From positions 98,129 through 162,128 of the forward strand of contig NZ_JABASS010000006.1 of the NCBI RefSeq assembly GCF_016107545.1: a DNA stretch of 64,000 nucleotides, given 5' to 3'. The notes beneath the pieces are model-generated. The model had not been told where the DNA came from and did no database searches. It saw nothing but the letters and a program-made list of their open reading frames with translations. Below, one piece after another: positions 48,604 to 58,497 of this stretch. This DNA is from Psychrobacter namhaensis (GTDB lineage: Bacteria > Pseudomonadota > Gammaproteobacteria > Pseudomonadales > Moraxellaceae). A program made the translations under genes and the position numbers. The stretch's first letter is position 1. Each line of letters begins with the position of its first letter.

Positions 48604-49041
48604 ATGTCAGAAGGTATCGTCAATAACAATCCAAAAAAAGAGCTGTTATATTCTCTAGGTGGCATTGCCTTGTTTTTAGGTATTGTCTTACTTATTGGTG
48701 TTTCTGGGTTTTTGCGTCCAGCAGGCGAACACATTACGGCCGAGCCTACCGAAGCATCGGCTGCAGCTGATGAAGCAGAAGCGATTGCTGCTGAAGATGC
48801 CGCGCCAGCTGAGACCGCGACAGTGGCTGCAGAAGCAGATACTGACACCGCCGCTCCCAATACGGCTGCAGATGCAACCGTGACACCAACGATCGCGGCA
48901 GACAGTGCAGTGGTTGCCGCAGAAGCTGGTACGGCCACGGCCTCTGGTACCGTAAGCCAAGCTGCCGTTGCAGATGCGGATTTAACCGCTGAGCAAGCCG
49001 ATGGTGATTTAGATGCGGGCGACGTAGCCACTGCGCAATAG
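48604..49041 (+). CDS. Small single-span protein with acidic Ala-rich tail
   Basis: A 145-residue protein with no recognised domain. A short polar N-terminus (about residues 1-16) precedes one transmembrane helix (about 17-38, LGGIALFLGIVLLIGVSGF). The rest is a low-complexity tail of Ala, Glu, Asp and Thr. GGTGGATAAGGT precedes the start and a good promoter lies 40 bases upstream, so it is likely expressed. The composition resembles that of the lipoprotein at 25730, but without a lipobox. Role unknown. Confidence 0.65.
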   Translation: MSEGIVNNNPKKELLYSLGGIALFLGIVLLIGVSGFLRPAGEHITAEPTEASAAADEAEAIAAEDAAPAETATVAAEADTDTAAPNTAADATVTPTIAADSAVVAAEAGTATASGTVSQAAVADADLTAEQADGDLDAGDVATAQ

Positions 49042-49178
49042 ATTTACCAGATTATTGTTTTGTTATATAAGTATAGAAAAGCTCAGGATATCAGTGGCAG
49101 CGCAAGGCACACTGACGCTCAAAGCTTGAGGGTGGCAGCACTACCGTTATGTTAGTGTGATCGTCCCTACTAAAAAAT

Positions 49179-49210
49179 AAAAGCTCGCTCTCACATGAGA
49201 GCGAGCTTTT
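49179..49210 (+). terminator. Intrinsic terminator after the small membrane protein gene
   Basis: Perfect 15-base arms AAAAGCTCGCTCTCA and complement with a two-base spacer, ending in six Ts. Confidence 0.92.
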
Positions 49211-49352
49211 TTGTGAGTATTTGTGTAATTATTAGCCAACTTTTTCTTTACTTGATTATAACCAAATGAAACAATAATGCGCCTATATGACCGCTTAACG
49301 AAATAATTAGAGGTTTGGTCATGACTACAGTGGTCTTTAAAGGAATAAAGTT

Positions 49353-50915
49353 ATGAGTACAGAAACAAAATCAGGGGCTAGTGCTGCTGAACTAGAAGCA
49401 CTAGATAATGGTTTTATGGGACATCCCAAGCCATTACGCTCGCTATTTTTTACCGAGATGTGGGAGCGGTTTTCTTATTATAGTATTCGTCCGCTATTGG
49501 TACTCTTTATGGTAGCGACAGTTGGCAGCGGTGGTTTTGGCTTCGATGAGGTCACCGCGTCAGCTATTTATGGTATTTTCGCTGGTTCATTATATTTGGC
49601 AGCCGTGCCGGGCGGTTGGTTGGCAGATAACTGGCTCGGTCAAGAGCGCGCATTGTGGTGGGGGAGTATTGTCATTGCCCTTGGTCACTTGTGTATTGCA
49701 CTCTCGGCCATGTTTGGTATGACGCTGTTTTTCGTCGGTTTGATATGTATTGTTTTAGGCTCAGGTTTATTTAAAACCTGTATCTCGGTGATGGTCGGCG
49801 CTCTTTATACTAAAGGGGACGTGCGCCGTGATGGCGGCTTTACCTTGTTTTACATGGGTATCAATATTGGTGCGCTATTGGCCGCGCTTATCGTCGGGGT
49901 GTTTAAAGAACAAGGCATGTGGCACGTAGGTTTTGGTGTCGGTGGTCTTGGTATGCTGGTATCCTTATTGGTCTATCGTTTTGCTGCACAAAAGAACTTA
50001 ACGCGCTATGCGCGAGCCAAAGGTATTACCGCTGAGTGGGAGCGCTCTAATGATCGCTATAAAAACATAGGGCTTTGGGTCGCAGGTTTTGTTGGGCTGC
50101 TCGTGGCAGTCGTGCTGCTAGTCTCAACTGGTACGATAGCGTTCAACCCTGAAATGGTTGCGGAGTACATGACCTATATCATCGCAGCCGTGGTCATATC
50201 GTACTTTGCTATTATGTTTATTTCACCGCGCCTAGATAAAACAGACAAACTGCGTCTACTGATTTGCTTTATCTTAATCATTGGCTCGACGCTATTTTGG
50301 TCAAGTTTTGAGCAGCAGCCAACGTCGTTTAACTTGTTTGCTGATCGTTATACGGACCTTAATGTTTTAGGTTTTGAGATACCAAGTATTTGGTTCCAGT
50401 CATTGAACCCTTTGTTTATTTTGTTACTAGCGCCTATCGTTAGTATTATCTGGGTCAAGCTTGGTAACCGAGGACTTGAGCCGAGCAGTATGGCGAAATT
50501 CGCGCTTGGTATGCTGCTTGCAGCAGCCGGCTTTACGCTGATGATTTTTGCGTCAAAAAGCATCTTGAATAGCGATGGTGGCTTGGCTTCACCGCTGTGG
50601 TTAGTAGGTAGTTTGTTGCTGCTGACGCTTGGTGAGTTGGCGCTTAGTCCTGTTGGCCTGTCGTCGATGACTAAACTTGCACCAAAAGGCATGCAGGGCC
50701 AGATGATGGGGCTTTTCTTTGCCTCTATCGCTATGGGTAACTTGGTTGCAGCTTTCTTTGGTGGTCATGTTTCAGCCGATAAAATCGAAGGCTTACCAAC
50801 GCTGTTTACGACTATGACCATCTTTTTGGTGGTGACGGCGGTCGTGTTATTGGCATTAGCCAAACCTATCAATAATATGCTGAAAAAAAGTGAGCATGCA
50901 GATCAAGTCAGTTAA
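49353..50915 (+). CDS. POT-family proton-dependent oligopeptide transporter
   Basis: Major facilitator protein of 520 residues with about 12-14 membrane segments, importing di- or tripeptides with protons. The POT hallmark FFTEMWERFSYYSIRPLLVLFM holds the ExxERFxYY motif near residue 36. FYMGINIGALLAALIVG and the later helix with FWSSFEQQPTSFNLFADRYTD are also typical (EQ motif). AAAGGAATAAAGTT precedes the start. Peptide specificity among DtpA-D types cannot be told. The next gene encodes a peptidase, a plausible partnership in peptide use. Confidence 0.92.
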   Translation: MSTETKSGASAAELEALDNGFMGHPKPLRSLFFTEMWERFSYYSIRPLLVLFMVATVGSGGFGFDEVTASAIYGIFAGSLYLAAVPGGWLADNWLGQERALWWGSIVIALGHLCIALSAMFGMTLFFVGLICIVLGSGLFKTCISVMVGALYTKGDVRRDGGFTLFYMGINIGALLAALIVGVFKEQGMWHVGFGVGGLGMLVSLLVYRFAAQKNLTRYARAKGITAEWERSNDRYKNIGLWVAGFVGLLVAVVLLVSTGTIAFNPEMVAEYMTYIIAAVVISYFAIMFISPRLDKTDKLRLLICFILIIGSTLFWSSFEQQPTSFNLFADRYTDLNVLGFEIPSIWFQSLNPLFILLLAPIVSIIWVKLGNRGLEPSSMAKFALGMLLAAAGFTLMIFASKSILNSDGGLASPLWLVGSLLLLTLGELALSPVGLSSMTKLAPKGMQGQMMGLFFASIAMGNLVAAFFGGHVSADKIEGLPTLFTTMTIFLVVTAVVLLALAKPINNMLKKSEHADQVS

Positions 50916-50978
50916 CGAATAGAGTTTTTAGTCAGTCGTTGACAATGCAACCTGCATAAGGCAATGACGAATGATGAG

Positions 50979-51004
50979 ACGTGTTACCATCACTGGTAAC
51001 ACGT
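50979..51004 (+). terminator. Intrinsic terminator of the peptide transporter gene
   Basis: Perfect 10-base arms ACGTGTTACC / GGTAACACGT with a six-base loop, followed by TTTTATTGTTTT. About 65 bases after the stop. Confidence 0.85.
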
Positions 51005-51267
51005 TTTATTGTTTTACTTGGTGAGCGTTTTCTTTCAGGCTATTGAAAGCCTAGGTTTTGCCCAAACCTCTAATGAGGTCTGTGGTCAGAATATCAGTCC
51101 TAACTGATTGGGCTATTTTTACTGACTACTTATTAATGCTTATTTATTAACGCTTATTTTCGAATGTTCATTGTCTATATTTAATGTTACCGCTCGAATA
51201 AGACGACTAACCATAGTCGCCTCACAATCCTATTTTTCTAAAATCAATATCAATAAGGACACACTCC

Positions 51268-53085
51268 ATGAATAAACAAATCATCCATGAACGTATCGAG
51301 AGCTTGCGTCAGATTCTGACCGCACAAGACCTAACGGCGATTATCGTGCCGTCTGCCGATCCACATTTGTCTGAGTACTTACCAGAGTATTGGCAGGCAC
51401 GTCTTTGGTTGTCAGGGTTTACAGGTTCAGTGGGTACGCTTGTGGTAACAGCGGACTTTGCGGGTCTGTGGACGGACAGCCGTTATTGGGTACATGCCGC
51501 TGACCAGCTAGAGGGTACGGGTATCAGTTTGGAGAAGCTTGCCCCCGGTCAGCCAAATCATATCGACTGGCTCGCGACTCACTTACAAGAAGGTGATAGT
51601 GTGGCAGTGGACGGCAATGTGCTGTCTATCGCTGAGCAAGATCGTCTGTTAAATGCTTTTGATGCAAATGACATTACTTTAATCACTGAGCGTGATGTAC
51701 TGACAGACATGTGGACGGAGCGCCCAGCGTTGCCAGCCGCCAAACTGTATGCACACGATGAGCAGTTTGTGGCGCAGTCTGCCACATCAAAACTTGCCGC
51801 GGTGCGCGATGGTATGGCAGATGCAGAAGCGACGCATCACTTGCTTTCGAGCTTAGATGACATCGCTTGGCTCACCAATCTACGCGGCGCCGATGTTGAT
51901 TATAATCCGGTGTTTTTGGCACATATGCTCATTAGCGCAGACAGTGCGACATTGTTTGTGGATACCAATAAAGTCCGCGCTGAGATTGCCAAAGGTTTGC
52001 AAGAGAGCGGTATCACCCTTGCCGCTTATGAGTCTGTGCAAGAGGCGTTAGGGACATTGACGCCAGAAGACTTATTGTTATTAGACCCAAATAAAGTGGC
52101 GGTAGGTACACTATCGAAAATGGCAGATGATGTGGGCTTTATTGAGCAGATGGCACCAAGCACTTTGCTTAAGTCGGTTAAGTCTGACGCTGACATCGAT
52201 CATGTCCGTGAGGCCATGCGTCAAGATGGGGCGGCTCTATGTGAGTTTTTTGCCACGTTTGAGCAACGTCTGAATGCGGGTGAGCGTCTAAGTGAGCTGG
52301 ATGTTGATAGTATGCTCATCGAGGTACGCAGTCAGCAACCACACTATGTGTCGCCAAGTTTTCCAACCATCGCAGGTTTTAATGAAAATGGTGCCTTGCC
52401 ACATTACCGCGCGACGCCAGAAAAATTTAGCTATCTTGACGTGAGTGAAGGCGAAGGCGGATTATTGCTGATTGACTCCGGTGCCCAATATCAAAACGGC
52501 ACCACTGACATCACTCGTGTGGTCGGTATCGGTCAAGTGAACGCAGCGCACAAACGTGACTTTACCACGGTGTTAAAGGCTCACATTGCTTTAGCTCGTG
52601 CCCATTTCCCTGATGGTATCTTATCACCGTTAATCGATGCGATTTGTCGAGCGCCATTATGGCAAGCCCAAATGGATTATGGTCATGGTACGGGCCACGG
52701 CGTTGGCTATTTCTTAAACGTACATGAAGGCCCACAAGTCATTGCTTATAGTGCCAGTACGCCAAAAGAGCGCGCCATGAAAGCAGGTATGATTTCAAGC
52801 AATGAGCCAGGTTTATACCGTGAAGGCAAGTGGGGCATTCGTATCGAAAACTTGGTCATCAATACGCCAGTGGCCAATCCTACTGAGACAGAGTTTGGTG
52901 ATTTCTTACACTTTGAAACCATCACTTACTGTCCAATTGACACGCGTTTGATTGAGCCCTCATTACTCGATCAAGTAGAGATTGATTGGCTAAACGACTA
53001 TCATAGCCAAGTTTATGCAGAGCTAAAAGATCGCGTTGATGGCGCGGCGCTTGAGTGGTTAACCGAGCGTACCAAAGCGATCTAA
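51268..53085 (+). CDS. Aminopeptidase P-type metallopeptidase (M24B)
   Basis: Removes N-terminal residues before proline. At 605 residues with two N-terminal creatinase-like domains (ADPHLSEYLPEYWQARLWLSGFTGSVGTL) and the pita-bread catalytic domain, it resembles the long XPNPEP1 form rather than E. coli PepP (441). Metal ligands are visible in LLIDSGAQYQNGTTDITRVV (two Asp), GHGTGHGVGYFLNVHEGP (His), SSNEPGLYREGKWGIRIEN (Glu) and the later FETITYCPID segment. AAGGACACACTCC precedes the start. Confidence 0.93.
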   Translation: MNKQIIHERIESLRQILTAQDLTAIIVPSADPHLSEYLPEYWQARLWLSGFTGSVGTLVVTADFAGLWTDSRYWVHAADQLEGTGISLEKLAPGQPNHIDWLATHLQEGDSVAVDGNVLSIAEQDRLLNAFDANDITLITERDVLTDMWTERPALPAAKLYAHDEQFVAQSATSKLAAVRDGMADAEATHHLLSSLDDIAWLTNLRGADVDYNPVFLAHMLISADSATLFVDTNKVRAEIAKGLQESGITLAAYESVQEALGTLTPEDLLLLDPNKVAVGTLSKMADDVGFIEQMAPSTLLKSVKSDADIDHVREAMRQDGAALCEFFATFEQRLNAGERLSELDVDSMLIEVRSQQPHYVSPSFPTIAGFNENGALPHYRATPEKFSYLDVSEGEGGLLLIDSGAQYQNGTTDITRVVGIGQVNAAHKRDFTTVLKAHIALARAHFPDGILSPLIDAICRAPLWQAQMDYGHGTGHGVGYFLNVHEGPQVIAYSASTPKERAMKAGMISSNEPGLYREGKWGIRIENLVINTPVANPTETEFGDFLHFETITYCPIDTRLIEPSLLDQVEIDWLNDYHSQVYAELKDRVDGAALEWLTERTKAI

Positions 53086-53115
53086 GACAGCGTGACGCTC
53101 TGTTAATTGAGCATA

Positions 53116-53149
53116 AAAAAGCCCCGTTCATTGATGGATGGGGCTTTTT
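53116..53149 (+). terminator. Terminator after the aminopeptidase gene, bidirectional
   Basis: AAAAAGCCCC and GGGGCTTTTT pair around a loop of 14 bases that can add pairs. It sits between convergent genes. Confidence 0.85.
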
Positions 53150-53223
53150 GGTATTTATTTTAGAGTTTCTAGAGTTTTGATCGTTTTTTAGAGGGGTCTG
53201 TGATATTAACAACGCGCTAATAA

Positions 53224-54075
53224 CTAGTGTGCGTTTTTCTTAGCGACTTCTTCGTTAGAGACTGACGCACCTTGTTCATCTAAGTGTTGAGTCAATTCCG
53301 CCCGTAGCCAAGACTTTAGGTTCTCAGACATCAGCATCATCTGCTCACTGAGATAGTCATCAATCTGCCCTTCTAGCTCGCGGATTAGTTCTTGATGGGC
53401 GGTGCTCAATGTCGTGTCTTTTATGGCTAAGCTGATCGCTGCACTGGCTGTATCATGAATAGCTTTGAGGTGGTTATCGCTGGTATCATTGTCATGGTTG
53501 ATAGCGCTATCGTTAACAGCGTCAGCATGTTCGCTAATGGTTTTGGGGTTAGCGCTATTTTTAGCAAATGTACTTTTGCTGGTGTCCGAATCGTTACTCT
53601 CAGCCGTTACTTTTACTTTATCGGCCTCATTTGCATCAACGTCTGCTGCTGATGCATTATGATTGTCCTTATTCGTTACTAGCGGCGCGCTTTTTTTAGC
53701 TTCTTTTTGTGCGGCTTCTGCTGTGTCACGTTGTTTGGTGTCTTCTTTTAGTTTGTCTGCTTCTTTTTGCTTGGCCTCTTCTGTCGCCTGTCTTTTTTGT
53801 TCTTCTTCTAATCGTTGTTTTTCGGCAGCAGCACGTTCTTGGTTTTGTTTATCAGTGATGGCTTTAGCAATCGCTTGCTCGGCCTCGTGGTTGTCATAGA
53901 GCTCATCGACATGAGCATCTAAGTCATGCGTGTTAAAAACGAAGCTTTCAAAAGACGTCTCATTTTGTAGTAGGGTGGTGATGTCTTTTAGCTCTTGAGT
54001 GATGGCGGCGCGAATAGGTTCAGGCGCACACGTCCAGCGCTGATAAAACTGGTGGGAAAACGAGTAGCTTGACAT
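53224..54075 (-). CDS. Coiled-coil protein of unknown function
   Basis: A 283-residue protein with no domain I can name. Ordered N-terminal part (about residues 1-65, HQFYQRWTCAPEPIRAAITQELKDI), then a highly charged Lys/Glu/Gln/Ala coiled coil (about 70-135) of TolA-like composition. A polar Asn/Asp/Ser linker (about 135-215) and a C-terminal helical part (about 225-275, RELEGQIDDYLSEQMM and LKSWLRAELTQHL) complete it. The two ends look like conserved domains separated by a variable spacer. GGAAG lies five bases before the ATG at 54075; the in-frame ATG at 54087 is less likely. No signal peptide. Confidence 0.65.
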   Translation of the reverse strand: MSSYSFSHQFYQRWTCAPEPIRAAITQELKDITTLLQNETSFESFVFNTHDLDAHVDELYDNHEAEQAIAKAITDKQNQERAAAEKQRLEEEQKRQATEEAKQKEADKLKEDTKQRDTAEAAQKEAKKSAPLVTNKDNHNASAADVDANEADKVKVTAESNDSDTSKSTFAKNSANPKTISEHADAVNDSAINHDNDTSDNHLKAIHDTASAAISLAIKDTTLSTAHQELIRELEGQIDDYLSEQMMLMSENLKSWLRAELTQHLDEQGASVSNEEVAKKNAH

Positions 54076-54104
54076 GGTATCTTCCATAAATGTTCCAAAA
54101 ATTA

Positions 54105-54134
54105 CCCCTTATCATACGCAAGTACGATAAGGGG
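54105..54134 (-). terminator. Terminator of the fabF-like gene
   Basis: CCCCTTATC-TAC and complement form a 13-base stem with one mismatch and a four-base loop. A T-rich run follows on the minus strand, 70 bases after the stop. Confidence 0.75.
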
Positions 54135-54202
54135 CTGCAAGTGGACAAACGTAGCAAATCTGACACCAACGTTACAACGGCACGCGCTGCAAATATTATA
54201 GG

Positions 54203-55582
54203 TTAGTGATTGACAGGCCAACGGGCAAATATCAATGAGCCATTGGTACCACCAAAGCCGAAGCTATTGGAGACAGCGTATTGCAAATTATCAACTTTAC
54301 GCGCGTGGTGAGCCACATAGTCGAGGTTACAGTTGTCCTCAACATTATCCAAATTAATGGTTGGTGGTACTTGCTGATGCTGTAGGGCAAGTACCGTAAA
54401 TATGGCTTCAATACCACCAGCGGCACCAAGTAAGTGTCCCGTCATTGATTTGGTTGAGCTGACCAATATGCTGTCTTTCACTGGCGCAAATACCGTTTCA
54501 ATGGCTATCGATTCGGCGACATCGCCTGCAGGGGTACTGGTACCATGGGCATTGACATAACCAACCGCAGAGGGATCAATACCAGCGTCATTTAACGCAT
54601 TGCGCATGGCTCGAGCCGCGCCGCTCCCATCTTCTGGCGGTGCAGTAATGTGGCTGGCATCATCACTCATACCAAATCCGACCAGTTCTGCCAGTATCGT
54701 CGCACCGCGCGCTTTGGCATGGGCGAGACTCTCTAACACCACCACCCCCGCACCATCACCAAGTACAAAACCGTCGCGGTCTTTGTCAAAAGGACGTGAC
54801 GCTTTGGTTGGCTCATCGTTGCGGGTTGAGAGGGCATGCATGGCCCCAAAACCCGCCATGCCAAGTGGGCTTGAGCCTTTTTCACTACCACCAGCCAGCA
54901 TGACATCAGCATCACCGTAGGCAATCAAACGGGCAGCCAAACCCATAGCGTGGGTGGCGGTGGTACAGGCAGTCGATGTGGCGAGATTGGGGCCTTTTAA
55001 AGCGTGTTTAATGGCTACCAAGCCCGCGGCCATGTTGACAATAGAGCCTGGAATGATAAAAGGCGAGACCTTTGTAGCGCCTTTTTCACGCAGGGTGTCG
55101 CGACTGTTTTCAATGGTCTGAATACCACCAATACCTGATCCTAAGATGATACCAAAACGTTCTTGATCGGCATCGGGCACAGGGGCGTCAGCAGCACTCA
55201 CTTCATCGATAAATCCAGCATTTTTTAACGCCATGGCAGAAGCCGCAATACCATAATGTATGAAATCATCATAGCGGCGAGCATCTTTGGCATTCATGTA
55301 TTGCTTGGCGTCGAAGTCTTTGACGACACCTGCAATTTGAGCACGATAGTCTGTCGCATCAAAATGCGTAATCGGCGCGATACCGCTGTCGCCATTCAGT
55401 AGGCTGGTCCATGAGCTATCAACGTCTAGGCCAAGTGGTGTGATAGCGCCCATCCCTGTCACCACAACTCGCATATCATCAGGGCGCTCGTAGTGTGGTG
55501 GCTTATGACGCGTGTTATGCGCAGGGGCTGCGCCAGTAGGATTGGTAGCTTGCGCGTTAGGTGAACTGCTGTGTTGGCTCAT
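54203..55582 (-). CDS. fabF: 3-oxoacyl-ACP synthase II type enzyme, N-terminally extended
   Basis: Condensing enzyme of fatty acid elongation. The catalytic Cys is in STACTTATHAMG, and the two His in NAHGTSTPAGD and GHLLGAAGGIEA complete the C-H-H triad of KAS I/II. The core starts at residue 37 (MRVVVTGMGAITPLG). The preceding 36 residues are a His/Pro/Asn-rich extension, yet AGGATATATCGC sits just before the first ATG, so the extension is probably translated. No other fab gene or acyl carrier protein is adjacent, so it may be a second, specialised FabF copy. Confidence 0.9.
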   Translation of the reverse strand: MSQHSSSPNAQATNPTGAAPAHNTRHKPPHYERPDDMRVVVTGMGAITPLGLDVDSSWTSLLNGDSGIAPITHFDATDYRAQIAGVVKDFDAKQYMNAKDARRYDDFIHYGIAASAMALKNAGFIDEVSAADAPVPDADQERFGIILGSGIGGIQTIENSRDTLREKGATKVSPFIIPGSIVNMAAGLVAIKHALKGPNLATSTACTTATHAMGLAARLIAYGDADVMLAGGSEKGSSPLGMAGFGAMHALSTRNDEPTKASRPFDKDRDGFVLGDGAGVVVLESLAHAKARGATILAELVGFGMSDDASHITAPPEDGSGAARAMRNALNDAGIDPSAVGYVNAHGTSTPAGDVAESIAIETVFAPVKDSILVSSTKSMTGHLLGAAGGIEAIFTVLALQHQQVPPTINLDNVEDNCNLDYVAHHARKVDNLQYAVSNSFGFGGTNGSLIFARWPVNH

Positions 55583-55737
55583 GCGATATATCCTGTACTG
55601 ATGGTCCTAAGAGGATGATGTTTTTCTTTTACTATTATAGGTAAGGCGACAACGTACACTATTTATAGCGTTATCCCAGTATCTTGGCAACCATTATAAA
55701 ACACATTAGTTTACGCATGTAAACTTAAATTAACTGG

Positions 55738-57111
55738 TCAGGCAAAACAAACTTGCCCCAATACCACGCCTTTATTTGCCCCAGTAACCGCTGGCAAGTT
55801 ACCTGTGCCACCCATCAGTGTTTGCCGTGCTAGCCAAGCAAATGCGACCGCTTCCACCCATGTTGGCTCAAGGCCTAGACTTGCCGTGGTTTCTACTGTG
55901 CAGTGCGGCAGGTGCGCTTGCAAACGCTTGATTAGGTAGTGATTAAGCGCACCGCCACCGCACACATAGACGGCACCAGATGCTTCTCCATCTTTATTTA
56001 AAAATGGTTTGATTTGTGCGCTCGCACTGACGGCGGTGAGCTCGGTCAAAGTGGCTTGCACGTCCGCTGACGAGTAGCGTACATACACAGACGCTTGATC
56101 GAATTTTTGTAGCTCATTTTGTAACCATGTTAGGTTAAAGTCTTCACGGCCCGTGCTTTTAGGATAAGGACGATCAAAAAATGGATGTTCTAAAAGTTGA
56201 TTAAGCAGCGGCTCGACGACTTGTCCTGACTGTGCCCATGTGCCGCCGTCATCATAATCTTTATCGGTGTGCAATGCTGTCCACGCGTCTAATAACAAAT
56301 TGGCAGGGCCGGTGTCATAACCAACCACACTCTTTGACGGATGATTGCTTGCTGTGTCACTAGCAGTCGAGGGCAGCACCGTTATATTGGCAATACCGCC
56401 CAAATTTAACAACACCCGAGTGCTATTAGGGGTGGCAAAGAGTGCTTGATGAAAAGCGGGTACCAATGGCGCACCTTGGCCACCGACCGCCATATCACGG
56501 CGGCGAAAATCACTGACGACACTGATACCAGTACGTTCAGCGATAATATTGGCATCGACCAATTGCAAGCTAAAGCCCATCTGCGGACGATGGCGGACGG
56601 TTTGCCCATGACAGCCAATCGCTAAAACGGCCTCTACCTCTGTACCTGCTTGCTGCAACAAGGCATTGACCACGTCGCTGGCAAATTCAGCGTACTCACG
56701 ACTTGCCCAGCCGAACCAGTCCAGCTCGCTGCTTGGTTCATCCGCTGCTGGTGTTAATTGATTTACACCATTGGGCTGGCAGAGCGCCAATAATACTTCA
56801 CGCAGTCGTGGCGGGAAGTCTTGGCTATATGTCGCCAGCAACCGCATGGGTTGCTCGGTATCTTTTTCGTGACTCATGTCATTATTAAACTGACAGAGCA
56901 CGGCATCCATCCCATCTAAGCTCGTCCCTGACATCATACCGATATACAAGCCCTCATCGAAGTTTTCAAACACGGTTTGTTCGAGTGCTTCGCTCAGGTT
57001 GGCGTAATTTAAGTCTTCAACATCGTCTGGATGATTGTCTAACGCCCTATTTAAACTTAAATCTGTGTGAGTATTATGAGGGGTATCAGCAATCGATGCA
57101 GGGTTGGTCAT
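55738..57111 (-). CDS. anmK: Anhydro-N-acetylmuramic acid kinase
   Basis: Phosphorylates and opens 1,6-anhydroMurNAc during recycling of cell-wall fragments. The signature GMMSGTSLDGMDAVLCQF lies near residues 58-75. GCHGQTVRHRPQMGFSLQL and FRRRDMAVGGQGAPLVPAFHQALF are also diagnostic, with the catalytic Asp in the latter. GYDTGPANLLLDAW and VYVCGGGALNHYL follow. About 457 residues, with roughly 55 extra polar residues at the N-terminus compared with E. coli (369). It is divergent from tyrS. Confidence 0.94.
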   Translation of the reverse strand: MTNPASIADTPHNTHTDLSLNRALDNHPDDVEDLNYANLSEALEQTVFENFDEGLYIGMMSGTSLDGMDAVLCQFNNDMSHEKDTEQPMRLLATYSQDFPPRLREVLLALCQPNGVNQLTPAADEPSSELDWFGWASREYAEFASDVVNALLQQAGTEVEAVLAIGCHGQTVRHRPQMGFSLQLVDANIIAERTGISVVSDFRRRDMAVGGQGAPLVPAFHQALFATPNSTRVLLNLGGIANITVLPSTASDTASNHPSKSVVGYDTGPANLLLDAWTALHTDKDYDDGGTWAQSGQVVEPLLNQLLEHPFFDRPYPKSTGREDFNLTWLQNELQKFDQASVYVRYSSADVQATLTELTAVSASAQIKPFLNKDGEASGAVYVCGGGALNHYLIKRLQAHLPHCTVETTASLGLEPTWVEAVAFAWLARQTLMGGTGNLPAVTGANKGVVLGQVCFA

Positions 57112-57230
57112 GGCAATTTACCTTAAAAAACGCTAGTATATCTGCCAAATTCTAACATTTTTTGACGGCTGCGAGATTTTAAATAGCCCACGTGCTTTTA
57201 CCCTTCGATAAAGACAATAAAGAGATCATC

Positions 57231-58445
57231 ATGACCACTCAAACCTACACCCTAGAAGAACAGCTTGCTCTTATCCAGCGCGGGACGCAAGAAATCCTAT
57301 CTGAAGAAGATTTAGTCGCCAAGCTTAAACTAAATCGTCCGTTGCGTATTAAAGCAGGTTTTGATCCCACAGCCCCTGACTTGCATTTAGGACACACGGT
57401 TTTGATTAATAAGCTCAAGCACTTTCAAGATTTGGGTCATGAGATTTATTTTTTAATTGGCGATTATACCGCCAAGATTGGCGATCCTTCTGGTAAGAAC
57501 AGCACGCGTCCGCCATTGACCAACGAGCAAATCAAGGCCAATGCGGCCACCTATGCCGAGCAAGTGTTTAAAATCTTGGATAAAGACAAAACCCGTGTGG
57601 TCTTTAACTCTGAGTGGTTTAACGACATGACCGCAGCCGACATGATTCAGTTGGCCAGTCAGCAAACGGTGTCGCGGATGCTTGAGCGTGATGATTTTTC
57701 TAAACGCTATGCCTCGCAAACGCCGATCTCTATCCATGAGTTTCTCTACCCCCTGGTGCAAGGCTATGATTCTATCGCTCTAAAAGCCGATGTTGAGCTT
57801 GGCGGTACAGACCAAACCTTTAATCTGTTAATGGGACGTACCCTGCAAGGACGTTACGGCCAAGAGTCACAAGTTTGTATCACCGTGCCTATTTTAGAGG
57901 GATTGGACGGCGTGAATAAAATGTCTAAATCACTCGGCAACTATGTCGCCATTTACGATGCGCCGGGCACAATGTACCAAAAGATTCTGTCAATGCCAGA
58001 TACTTTGATCCGTCGTTACTTTGAGTTTTTAAGTTTTAAACCCATGGAAGACGTCGAAAGTCTCATGAGCGAGATGGAAGAGGGGCGCAATCCTCAAGAA
58101 ATCAAACGTATTTTGGCCGAAGAGTTAATCGAGCGCTTCCATGATGCTGACGCGGCTGCCAACGCCCACAAATCAGCCGGTAATGTGCTTGCCGATGGTG
58201 AGCTGCCAGTGGATTTACCAGAAGTGACATTAACCTTAGATGAAGCTCAAAGTGAGTTATTTATTACCCAGATATTAAACCAAGCTGGTTTGGCTAAGAA
58301 TAGTGCTGCGGCAAAAGATATGTTAAAGCGCAATGCGGTAAAAGTCGATGGCGAAGAGGTCAATGCTGGCTTTAGCTTAAGCTCAGGTCAGACGGTTGTG
58401 ATTCAAGCAGGCAAAAAGGCGTATGCAAAAGTGACAGTAGGTTAA
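57231..58445 (+). CDS. tyrS: Tyrosyl-tRNA synthetase
   Basis: Charges tRNA-Tyr. Class I motifs are visible: HIGH as HLGH in [16 protein letters not shown] near residue 53 and KMSKS in [12 protein letters not shown] near 233. A C-terminal S4-like RNA-binding domain follows (about 340-404, [23 protein letters not shown]). The frame is open from a GTG at 57192, but AAGAGATCATC precedes the ATG at 57231, giving the normal 404 residues of the HLGH-type bacterial enzyme. Confidence 0.96.
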   Translation: MTTQTYTLEEQLALIQRGTQEILSEEDLVAKLKLNRPLRIKAGFDPTAPDLHLGHTVLINKLKHFQDLGHEIYFLIGDYTAKIGDPSGKNSTRPPLTNEQIKANAATYAEQVFKILDKDKTRVVFNSEWFNDMTAADMIQLASQQTVSRMLERDDFSKRYASQTPISIHEFLYPLVQGYDSIALKADVELGGTDQTFNLLMGRTLQGRYGQESQVCITVPILEGLDGVNKMSKSLGNYVAIYDAPGTMYQKILSMPDTLIRRYFEFLSFKPMEDVESLMSEMEEGRNPQEIKRILAEELIERFHDADAAANAHKSAGNVLADGELPVDLPEVTLTLDEAQSELFITQILNQAGLAKNSAAAKDMLKRNAVKVDGEEVNAGFSLSSGQTVVIQAGKKAYAKVTVG

Positions 58446-58474
58446 TATAGTATTTAATATACAGAACAAAAAGG

Positions 58475-58497
58475 AGGTCGGCATGAATCGCCGACCT
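58475..58497 (+). terminator. Hairpin after tyrS overlapping a tiny ORF
   Basis: Perfect 8-base arms AGGTCGGC / GCCGACCT with a seven-base loop, about 30 bases after the stop. No strong T-run follows. The same bases carry AAGGAGG and an ATG, opening a 7-codon frame at 58483-58506. Confidence 0.55.

Noticed and set aside
48567..49031. Long Ser/Ala-rich minus-strand frame opposite the small membrane protein gene
   Set aside because: It is the mirror of an Ala-rich gene, whereas the plus strand has a promoter, ribosome site and membrane helix.
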